From contig JASLWR010000006.1 in NCBI GenBank assembly GCA_030740765.1, positions 27,402 through 91,401 on the forward strand: a stretch of 64,000 nt of DNA, given 5' to 3'. The notes beneath the pieces are model-generated. The model ran no database searches and had not been told where the DNA came from. It was given only the letters and a program-made list of their open reading frames with translations. Shown piece by piece: positions 57,801 through 64,000 of this stretch; the stretch's first letter is position 1; each line of letters begins with the position of its first letter. A program made the position numbers and the translations under genes. The DNA comes from Thermoplasmatota archaeon. Its GTDB lineage: Archaea; Thermoplasmatota; Penumbrarchaeia; JASLWR01.

Positions 57801-59210
57801 GTGATAGAGGAACTTGATCAACAGATTCACCATGGTGATGTAGCCTGGAGCAAAGACGAATTCCGAGATGCGGTCTCCTTCTATAACATCGTTCTTCAGA
57901 GCAGCAAGGCTGATGATAATGAGCTTTACATAGCCAACACAAGAAAGGCCTCCGTGCTGAAAGAGATCGGCAATTATGACAAGGCCATGGAGTGTCTTGA
58001 GGACGCCTGTGCTTTGTTCGATGACATTGAAGATGCCTGGTACAACAAGGGCAACATCCATTCCCTTATCGAGGATTATGATAACTCCATCATGTGCTAC
58101 AACAGGGCCATGGAGATAAATCCGAACAACGAGAACACCTACAACAACAGGGGCTGTAACTATTATTTTCAAGAAAAATACGAACAAGCGTTGGAGGATT
58201 TCGAGCAGGCCCTCATATTGCAACCGAAATTCGAACAGGCTTTCGTGAACAAGGGAAATGCTCTTTTGAAACTGGAGTTGTTCGAAGAGGCCATCCAATG
58301 CTACGACGAGGCATTGAAGATCAACGAGAATAACTACCGCGCGTTCTCCGGTAAGGGGCTTGCCTATTTCAAGCTGGAGCAGAACGACGAAGCCATAATG
58401 TGCTTCAATGCTGCTTTATACCAGAAGGAAGACCTGCTGGACGCTTTGTTCTACAAGGGAGTTGCCCTTTTCAACATAGATATTCTCCACGAAGCAGAGG
58501 AGTGTTTTTTAAGAACCGTGGAACTCCGGGATGACCTGGCACAATCCTATTTCTACCTTGGAAACATCTACAGTGCCAGGTCCAAGTTCCCCAAGGCCAT
58601 CGAGTTCCTGGATCTTGCCATCAAGCACGAGGATAACTACCAGGAAGCGTGGTTCAACAAGGCAATGATGCTCTCCGAGCATTTCGACAGGCACAAGGAA
58701 GCGCTTGCCTGTTTCAACGAGCTGACAAAGCTCAACCGGCACCTGGCCATCGGTTGGCTTGAAAAAGGTAAGCTACTTAGTAATGAATTCAAGGACTTTG
58801 ACGAGGCCCTAATATCCCTCAACAACGCGCTTAATCTCGAACCGGAAAACGCCACGATACTGCTGGAGCTGGGGAAGATACATGCTAACTATCTCAAGGA
58901 CCCGGATATGGCAACTGAATTTTTCAACCAGGCTCTGGACCTCGAAGAAGATCCTGAGATATGGTTCCAGAAAGGGAACCTGTACGGGCGCCATATGGGG
59001 AATTTCCGGGAAGCAGTGGCCTGCTATGACGAGGCACTTGGTCTCGATCCCGTTCACGAAAAGGCGTGGTTTAATAAAGGAATCGCATTGGGTAAGCTGG
59101 GGAACCTGGAAGAGAAACTTTCCTGTATCGAAAAAGTACTTGAGATCAATCCGGAGAACGAGGCGGCAAAGAAGACAAAGGAAAAGGTGCTCGAAGAACT
59201 CGAAATGTAA
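57801..59210 (+). CDS. TPR-repeat protein next to the spike genes
   Basis: A 469-residue protein made of about 12 tandem 34-residue tetratricopeptide repeats. Repeats two to twelve show the W-x-x-x-G-x...A-x-x-x-F/Y-x-x-A-L-x-L-x-P pattern (AWYNKGN, TYNNRGC, AFVNKGN, AWFNKGIALG). No enzyme domain or membrane segment is present. It is a protein-binding scaffold. The start is GTG at 57801 with ACGGAGGA 7 nt before it. It lies 104 bp after PAAR and is oriented the same way, so it may serve as an assembly or loading factor for the spike; this is a positional inference. Confidence 0.88.
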   Translation: MIEELDQQIHHGDVAWSKDEFRDAVSFYNIVLQSSKADDNELYIANTRKASVLKEIGNYDKAMECLEDACALFDDIEDAWYNKGNIHSLIEDYDNSIMCYNRAMEINPNNENTYNNRGCNYYFQEKYEQALEDFEQALILQPKFEQAFVNKGNALLKLELFEEAIQCYDEALKINENNYRAFSGKGLAYFKLEQNDEAIMCFNAALYQKEDLLDALFYKGVALFNIDILHEAEECFLRTVELRDDLAQSYFYLGNIYSARSKFPKAIEFLDLAIKHEDNYQEAWFNKAMMLSEHFDRHKEALACFNELTKLNRHLAIGWLEKGKLLSNEFKDFDEALISLNNALNLEPENATILLELGKIHANYLKDPDMATEFFNQALDLEEDPEIWFQKGNLYGRHMGNFREAVACYDEALGLDPVHEKAWFNKGIALGKLGNLEEKLSCIEKVLEINPENEAAKKTKEKVLEELEM

Positions 59211-59350
59211 TGATCAGATCATTATGACATTACCTCCACCAGGAAACCCTCCGGTCTGATTTTACCCTTTAATCGCTGATTCCAGGTTGTATTCCGATAT
59301 TTGATATTCGGAGAAAGGTTTTTTATTCTTTGGCTCGATTAAAGTGGTCC

Positions 59351-60655
59351 ATGAGCACAAAGTTTCCGGTTTTACAGGTTGCACTGGATATGGCAAACCT
59401 CCATCGAGCTATACAGATATCGAAGGAAGCGGTGGAAGGTGGGGTTGACTGGATCGAAGTGGGTACGCCTCTAATAAAAAGTGAAGGCATGGAAGCCATA
59501 AGAAGCCTGCGCAGGACCTTCCCGAAGCATACCATCGTGGCAGACATGAAAACCGCCGATGTGGGGGGATACGAGACAGAGATGGCTGCAAAGTCAGGAG
59601 CCGACGTGATGGTCATTCTGGGGGTGTCCAATGATGGGACCATCCTCGAAGCCATTAGAGCAGGTAAACAGTATAACTGCAAGATCATGTGCGATCTTAT
59701 CAGCGTGATTGACAAGGTGGGGAGAGCAAGGGAGATCGAAGCTCTGGGAGCGGATTACCTGGCCCTTCACATTGGGATCGACCAGCAGATGGAAGGGGAT
59801 TCTCCCGTAACGGAATTACGTGATATCGTGGAGGCGGTGGATATACCTGTTGCGGTGGCAGGCGGTTTGAACAGCGAGACGGTGGCAGAGGTGGTCGAAG
59901 CCGGGGCCAGCATCGTTGTGGTGGGAGGAGCCATAATCAAAGCCAGGGACGTGACAGGGGCAACTGCGGTTCTGCAAGAAGCCATTGAAAGCAGAAAAAA
60001 GATAGAGACCAAATTGTTCAAGAAATATACATTCGACCAGCTCCGAGAAGTGTTATCCCAGGTGAGCAGCTGCAACGTCTCTGACGCTATGCACAGAAAA
60101 GGCGCCCTTAGGGACCTCCAAATACTATTGCCCCCTGGCGCTAAGATGGTGGGACCGGTACTGACGGTCAAGACAATGGATGGAGATTGGGCGAAACCCG
60201 TGGAGGCAATCGAAAGGGCGAACAAGGGGGACGTTATTGTTATCGATGCAGGAGGGGGTTTCCAGGCTATTTGGGGCGAGCTGGCATCCTGGAGTTCAAA
60301 GGTAAAGGGTATAGCGGGAGTGGTAATCGACGGGGCCGCCAGAGATGTTACAGATATCGTGGAGATGGGATTCCCCGTTTTTGCCAGGCACCTGGTACCC
60401 AACGCAGGAGAGCCAAAAGGTCTCGGTGAGATCGGTGTGGATGTTATCGTATCCGGCCAAAAAGCGAGCACGGGTGACTGGATCATCGGTGATCAGTCGG
60501 GAGTAGTTGTGATCCCTCGGAGAAGGGCGGTAGAGGTGGCGAATCGGGCGCTGGATGTCCATGAAAAGGAGAATCGGCTCCGCGAAGAGATACAAAGGGG
60601 GTCCACTCTTTCGGAGGTTCTTTATCTGGAGAAGTGGGAGACTATGAAGGAATGA
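59351..60655 (+). CDS. Bifunctional 3-hexulose-6-phosphate synthase / RraA-like protein
   Basis: A 434-residue fusion. Residues about 1-210 are a hexulose-6-phosphate synthase of the OMPDC suprafamily ([22 protein letters not shown] with the catalytic Asp/Lys pair, [21 protein letters not shown]). The domain condenses formaldehyde with ribulose-5-phosphate or runs in reverse to make pentose phosphates. Residues about 225-430 are RraA/HMG-aldolase-like ([30 protein letters not shown]). The fusion is known in archaea; the role of the RraA part is unclear. ATG 59351 fits the family start; TTG 59330 is the edge of the frame. A TATA-like T/A stretch at about 59320-59330 suggests a very short leader. 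Confidence 0.88.
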   Translation: MSTKFPVLQVALDMANLHRAIQISKEAVEGGVDWIEVGTPLIKSEGMEAIRSLRRTFPKHTIVADMKTADVGGYETEMAAKSGADVMVILGVSNDGTILEAIRAGKQYNCKIMCDLISVIDKVGRAREIEALGADYLALHIGIDQQMEGDSPVTELRDIVEAVDIPVAVAGGLNSETVAEVVEAGASIVVVGGAIIKARDVTGATAVLQEAIESRKKIETKLFKKYTFDQLREVLSQVSSCNVSDAMHRKGALRDLQILLPPGAKMVGPVLTVKTMDGDWAKPVEAIERANKGDVIVIDAGGGFQAIWGELASWSSKVKGIAGVVIDGAARDVTDIVEMGFPVFARHLVPNAGEPKGLGEIGVDVIVSGQKASTGDWIIGDQSGVVVIPRRRAVEVANRALDVHEKENRLREEIQRGSTLSEVLYLEKWETMKE

Positions 60656-60833
60656 GTTCTCAATGAACGTAAGCGAGATTTTCTGTGGTTCCCTATTATT
60701 GTTTTTTTCCACCGCAACGTTAAAAAGGAAGATGGCATTAGCCATGAGAATTCCGGATGCACATTCGCAACGGATATTCACCAATAACAATGGAAATGTG
60801 CCCGAAAGGGTGAATCCGCAATGGGTGACAAAA

Positions 60834-61424
60834 ATGTCAAAGAGCATGTATAAATATATCGGAGAATTTTGGAAAAAGCCGAAGAGCCCGGAGATGCGCG
60901 ATCTCAAAAGGGAAAGGCTGTTCCGCTGGAGAAGAGAGAATACCTTAACCAAGATCGAAAGACCGACCAGGCTTGACCGTGCAAGATCTCTTGGTTACAA
61001 GGCAAAACAGGGGATTATCGTCGTCAGGACCAGAGTGAGACGAGGCGGACTTCGCAGACCCGCCATAAGGTCGGGTAGAAGACCAAAAAGAAAGGGAATT
61101 GCAAAGATCACCATGGGAAAGAGCTTACAGCGCATAGGGGAGGAAAGGGTAGGAAGGAAACATCCAAACATGGAAGTTCTCAACTCATACTGGGTTGGTT
61201 CAGACGGCCGATCGAAATATTTTGAAGTCATACTGGTCGACCCTTTTCATCCAGTCATCAAGTCTGACAAGAAGCTGAATTGGCTTTGCAGTGGTAAACA
61301 CAAGAGGCGTGCGGTACGGGGTCTCACCTCTGCGGGAAAGAGAGGGAGAGGACTGCACCACAAGGGCAAAGGCGCCGAAAAACTGCGCCCCTCCATAAGA
61401 GCGAACAAGAGGCGGGGGAAATAA
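60834..61424 (+). CDS. rpl15e: Ribosomal protein L15e
   Basis: A 196-residue archaeal/eukaryotic large-subunit protein, here beginning [16 protein letters not shown]. The basic core [20 protein letters not shown], the segment [21 protein letters not shown] and the tail [20 protein letters not shown] are all typical. The frame is open from 60663, but the extra 57 residues do not resemble L15e. ATG 60834 follows GGGTGAC, so it is taken as the start. A TATA-like ACGTTAAAAAGG lies at about 60717. Confidence 0.95.
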   Translation: MSKSMYKYIGEFWKKPKSPEMRDLKRERLFRWRRENTLTKIERPTRLDRARSLGYKAKQGIIVVRTRVRRGGLRRPAIRSGRRPKRKGIAKITMGKSLQRIGEERVGRKHPNMEVLNSYWVGSDGRSKYFEVILVDPFHPVIKSDKKLNWLCSGKHKRRAVRGLTSAGKRGRGLHHKGKGAEKLRPSIRANKRRGK

Positions 61425-61437
61425 TATAGGTTACCTC

Positions 61438-61479
61438 GACAAGTCACTACTTGTCCAGTGTGACACATCAAGATGTGTC
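61438..61479 (+). repeat. Two-hairpin repeat, copy 2
   Basis: GACAAGT-CACT-ACTTGTC (61438-61455), CAGTGT, then GACACATC-AA-GATGTGTC (61462-61479). It matches the copy in the group II intron at 24787. Stem differences in the second hairpin keep pairing. It sits 13 bp after the L15e stop, so it might act as a terminator. Confidence 0.6.
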
Positions 61480-61510
61480 ATCACCCATAACCTTTTATAG
61501 TCGAGTGTCC

Positions 61511-61518
61511 ATATAAAA
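61511..61518 (+). promoter_or_regulatory. TATA-box for the Cas4-like membrane nuclease
   Basis: ATATAAAA; transcription would begin near 61540, close to the proposed unusual start codon at 61545. Confidence 0.4.
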
Positions 61519-61544
61519 ATGTATAAAAGGATGAAGGGGATATC

Positions 61545-63485
61545 ATTCCAAATAATGTTAATGAAGATTCCAATGAAATATCGCCGGGGAAACGGACATC
61601 CGCAAGCGATCTCGAAAGATACGGATTCTGTCCCCTGAGCTGGTGGCTACAGCTCCAGGGTGAGGAGGCAAAAGGAGAACACGTAAAGAGGGGGATCCGG
61701 AAACACCGGGAACTGGCGAGGACAGCCTGGAATGTATTCTTGAGTGATCAGAAATCCAGGAGCTACGAGTTCCTGTTAATTATGTTCTCAATAGTTGTTA
61801 TAATGCTAAGCGCATTTGCCCTTCTGCTCTATCTCTCCAGGGTTCCCGAATATTTCGGGGTCATATCATTCTATTTGAACCTTTTCTCCATAGTATGGCT
61901 CTTTCTGGCCTTTGCCTTTTTCGTGACCGTGATATACAAGGATCGAGCTATAAAGAGAATGAAGGAAAGATACAAGGGCGTGACGGCGGAAGATGAGGCA
62001 TTCTCCACCCTGAAGACAAGGGATACCGACGGGGAGATCCCCTGGTTGACTGAAACCACAGGCGAGAAATGGGAACTGGCGAAATGGTTCTTCGTGGTTG
62101 CACTTGCCATGGGAATATGCGGCGTCATCACCTTTCTATTCCCCGAAAACATGGAAATATACCTGCTGATATTCGGTGCCATATTCTGGCTCGCTCTATC
62201 ATTGGTATTTTTCTACTTCCTAAATGCTAAAGATAAGAATAAGTTCCCAAAATTCCTGACCGTCAATGGTGAATACAAGACCATTTCCTCTGCCATCGTG
62301 GCCACCGGCCTGGCAATATTCGCCGTTCTCGTAACCTATTACAAGTTGAGCGACCTGGGGAAGATCCTAGCCTGGTCCTCACTGCTTTGGGCTTCCGCAG
62401 CTCTATTCTTCTTTTACTCATCTGTAAAGATGGTGGCCTTCCTTTCGAGACAGTATTCCGATTTTTACATGAAGATATTCCACAAGGACCCGGCGGATCT
62501 CAGCGCCTCGGAGCTGCTGAGATTGCTGGTAAGGAGAAGAGAGCAATATCGTAAGGGATGCATATGGCTGGTTGTGGTCTCCCTTTTTCTAGCCATGAGC
62601 GGTTTCGTCATGAACTATGTAAAAGGGCTTCCCGACCCGGTGCGAGAGGTGCTGGGACGACTACTTCTGATAATCGCCCTCATATGGCTTATGGGTGCTT
62701 TCATAATCCTATATTACCTGCTCAAGAACGCTAGAAGGGCAAAGAAGTATCGGGACGACAAAGGTATCGAAGAAGGCCGTATCGATTACGTGGACCTAAT
62801 GGATAAAAAGGAATCAACTTTGTACGGCAAGACGCTGAACATATCCGGAAAACCGGATATAATCCTCGAAAAAGACGGTTATTACATCCCGGAAGAGATC
62901 AAGACAGGTAAAATACCCAGGGGCCCCTATTTCTCCCACATCCTCCAGCTGGCCGCTTATCTGAAACTGGTAGAGGACAACTACGGGATACGCCCGCTCT
63001 ACGGTTACATCCAGTACGGTGATAAGGAAGATAACCGCTACAAGATCCATTACGACAAGAAGCTCGAAAATCTTCTAGCTGAAAAGGTCGGCGACATGGA
63101 GGAATTGATGAAGACCGGGGATGTACACCGGAACCATCGACGGTTCGGGAAGTGCAGCAATTGTTCCAGAAGAAGCGTATGCCCCGAGAACCTGGCGAAG
63201 GAAGGGCACGACAAGGCCGGAAAAAATCGTGACGAGGGCGGAGGAACACCCGAAAAGCAATCTACCCTAAAGGAAGGGGATATCGAGGAAGTGACCATAA
63301 CCGATATAGGAAAGAAGGGCGACGGCCTCACTAGAGTGGACGGCCGGGTAATATTCGTCCCAGGCGTGGTAAAGGGAGACCGAATAAAGATAAGGATCAC
63401 CAAGATACAGCGCAATATCGCATTTGGCGCAAAGATTGGGGACATGGAAGAATTTGATTCCGACAAAGACAAAACAGGACCTTAG
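61545..63485 (+). CDS. Membrane-embedded Cas4/RecB-like nuclease with C-terminal TRAM domain
   Basis: A 646-residue frame. The N-terminus has the Cas4-like motif SASDLERYGFCPLSWWL (Cys about 29) and KRGIRKHREL. About eight membrane helices (about 72-393) follow. Then comes the PD-(D/E)xK core: GKPDII (Asp about 436), PEEIKTGK (about 449), QLAAYLKLVE (about 467) and CSNCSRRSVC (about 536-545), which with the N-terminal Cys could hold a 4Fe-4S cluster. A TRAM domain (about 577-635; DIGKKGDGLTR, FVPGVVKGDRIKIRI) ends the protein. No ATG, GTG or TTG opens the frame before the Cas4 motif; TTG 61740 would remove it. ATT 61545 is marked as a guess, as it lies at the predicted transcription start. 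A frameshift near the 5' end is the alternative. No CRISPR genes are near. Confidence 0.72.
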   Translation: MPNNVNEDSNEISPGKRTSASDLERYGFCPLSWWLQLQGEEAKGEHVKRGIRKHRELARTAWNVFLSDQKSRSYEFLLIMFSIVVIMLSAFALLLYLSRVPEYFGVISFYLNLFSIVWLFLAFAFFVTVIYKDRAIKRMKERYKGVTAEDEAFSTLKTRDTDGEIPWLTETTGEKWELAKWFFVVALAMGICGVITFLFPENMEIYLLIFGAIFWLALSLVFFYFLNAKDKNKFPKFLTVNGEYKTISSAIVATGLAIFAVLVTYYKLSDLGKILAWSSLLWASAALFFFYSSVKMVAFLSRQYSDFYMKIFHKDPADLSASELLRLLVRRREQYRKGCIWLVVVSLFLAMSGFVMNYVKGLPDPVREVLGRLLLIIALIWLMGAFIILYYLLKNARRAKKYRDDKGIEEGRIDYVDLMDKKESTLYGKTLNISGKPDIILEKDGYYIPEEIKTGKIPRGPYFSHILQLAAYLKLVEDNYGIRPLYGYIQYGDKEDNRYKIHYDKKLENLLAEKVGDMEELMKTGDVHRNHRRFGKCSNCSRRSVCPENLAKEGHDKAGKNRDEGGGTPEKQSTLKEGDIEEVTITDIGKKGDGLTRVDGRVIFVPGVVKGDRIKIRITKIQRNIAFGAKIGDMEEFDSDKDKTGP

Positions 63486-63598
63486 TATATCATATAATCA
63501 ATTGAATTAACCAGTTTTACTGGGTAGCCATTAACGGGCGTATGTATTCCGGTTTGAGAGAGTTTAGTTCTGTAATAAGTTATAAACGAAATAAACCA

Positions 63599-63607
63599 TT
63601 TATATTA
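63599..63607 (+). promoter_or_regulatory. TATA-box for the initiator tRNA gene
   Basis: TTTATATTA lies about 33 nt before the tRNA 5' end. A second candidate, TTATAAAC, is at about 63580-63587. Confidence 0.5.
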
Positions 63608-63635
63608 TCATTGTATCCCAAAACGTGTATATCAT

Positions 63636-63749
63636 AGCGGGGTGGGGTAGCCTGGATAACCCGGCGGGCTCATATGACGCGGATGTTTTTTTACGATTCT
63701 TCGCGTTTGAGAGACCCGCAGATCAGTAGTTCAAATCTACTCCCCGCTA
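63636..63749 (+). tRNA. Initiator tRNA-Met (CAT) with a 39-nt intron
   Basis: The acceptor stem AGCGGGG/CCCCGCT closes with an A1-U72 pair. The D-arm is GGGT/ACCC, the anticodon stem GCGGG/CCCGC carries three consecutive G:C pairs next to the loop, and the T-arm is AGTAG-TTCAAAT-CTACT. A1-U72 and the GGG/CCC pairs mark an archaeal initiator. The anticodon CAT is at 63671-63673. The sequence 63675-63713 separates A37 from A38 and is an archaeal intron at the usual position; it folds with ACGCG/CGCGT. A T7 run follows at 63751-63757, probably the terminator. CCA is not encoded. Confidence 0.9.
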
Positions 63750-63750
63750 C

Positions 63751-63757
63751 TTTTTTT
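63751..63757 (+). terminator. Oligo-T terminator after the tRNA
   Basis: Seven T residues directly behind the tRNA, followed by CCCTACTGGGTAGGGG, a small hairpin. Confidence 0.55.
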
Positions 63758-63837
63758 CCCTACTGGGTAGGGGTATTTTCAACCAATCATGCTGTGTGTT
63801 TTTAGGGGGTACGTCTATCAACGTCCTCCAAGGGAAG

Positions 63838-64000
63838 TTAGAGCCCTGAAAAAATATATGCCTTTTGGTGTTTAAACCCATTATTAAGAAATTCCTTTGC
63901 TGTGCTGAGGGAAATCAATAAGGCGCCATCTCTTGTGTGATCCCTAGTAGTAGGTACCGACGTTTTGTCAAAAAATTGGTACGGAGTGGTTCCCTGAGAT
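63838..64000 (-). CDS. Possible C-terminal end of a gene (5' part outside window)
   Basis: An open frame of 53 codons enters from the right edge and stops with TAA at 63838-63840, ending HQKAYIFSGL. No domain was recognised and composition does not clearly favour coding. It may be chance. Confidence 0.2.
   Translation of the reverse strand, partial: SQGTTPYQFFDKTSVPTTRDHTRDGALLISLSTAKEFLNNGFKHQKAYIFSGL

Noticed and set aside
56157..59210. Complete type VI secretion or phage tail locus
   Set aside because: Only spike, tip and a TPR protein are present; sheath, tube, baseplate wedge and ATPase are missing.
61545..63485. CRISPR adaptation Cas4
   Set aside because: No cas1, cas2 or repeat array is in the window, and the membrane insertion and TRAM domain are foreign to adaptation Cas4 proteins.
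63636..63749. Elongator tRNA-Met or tRNA-Ile (CAT)
   Set aside because: The A1-U72 pair and three G:C pairs beside the anticodon loop identify the initiator type.

Overview
The window looks like a piece of a euryarchaeal chromosome, most probably from the Thermoplasmatota lineage; this placement is an inference from gene content. Archaeal markers are transcription factor S, ribosomal protein L15e, a class III signal peptide pilin, an intron-containing initiator tRNA, and TATA boxes lying about 25 nt before many start codons (leaderless transcripts). Genes are mostly of ordinary composition. No rRNA, CRISPR array or transposase gene was seen.

Layout. 1-4.1 kb (minus): zinc-ribbon protein, P-type Ca2+-ATPase and threonine synthase (cut by the window edge). 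4.1-4.45 kb: an array of hairpins. 4.46-12 kb (plus): AMMECR1 protein, small membrane exporter and a 2064-residue surface protein. 12-20.3 kb: hairpin element, Uri-type GIY-YIG protein (minus), FG-GAP/ASPIC-UnbV/PKD surface protein, small zinc ribbon (minus), membrane-anchored winged-helix regulator. 20.9-25 kb: ATP-citrate lyase aclB-aclA followed by an ORF-less group II intron that carries a nested hairpin element. 25-36.3 kb: surface protein, TFS (minus), subtilisin-like protease, HTH/STAND-like/TPR protein, zinc-ribbon membrane protein, vWA protein and a coiled-coil zinc-ribbon ORF separated from it by one in-frame TGA. 36.5-39.5 kb: HTH protein, small zinc-ribbon membrane protein, Na+/phosphate transporter and PhoU. 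39.5-51.3 kb (mostly minus): C25-like protease, a conserved protein of unknown role (plus), a PKD surface protein, a corrinoid methyltransferase, tRNA m1A methyltransferase, NSS transporter and M14 carboxypeptidase. 51.5-64 kb (plus): pilin, second FG-GAP/PKD surface protein, a VgrG/gpV-like spike with PAAR tip and TPR protein, HPS-RraA fusion, L15e, a membrane-embedded Cas4-like nuclease with a TRAM domain, and the initiator tRNA.

How it fits together. Much of the window encodes a cell surface: giant PKD/FG-GAP proteins with one C-terminal membrane anchor, secreted or anchored proteases (S8, C25, M14) and a pilin. Several anchored proteins carry zinc ribbons on the tail predicted to be cytosolic, so a shared intracellular partner is conceivable. 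Metabolic genes point to acetyl-CoA/citrate interconversion (ATP-citrate lyase), methyl transfer from a pterin to a corrinoid protein, pentose supply by hexulose-phosphate chemistry, and peptide/amino acid uptake.

The three most unusual items are: (i) a family of non-coding elements with constant ends and variable interior hairpins (four copies, one inside the group II intron); (ii) the Cas4-like nuclease whose iron-sulfur motifs are split by eight membrane segments and which ends in a TRAM RNA-binding domain; (iii) the isolated spike-PAAR-TPR module.
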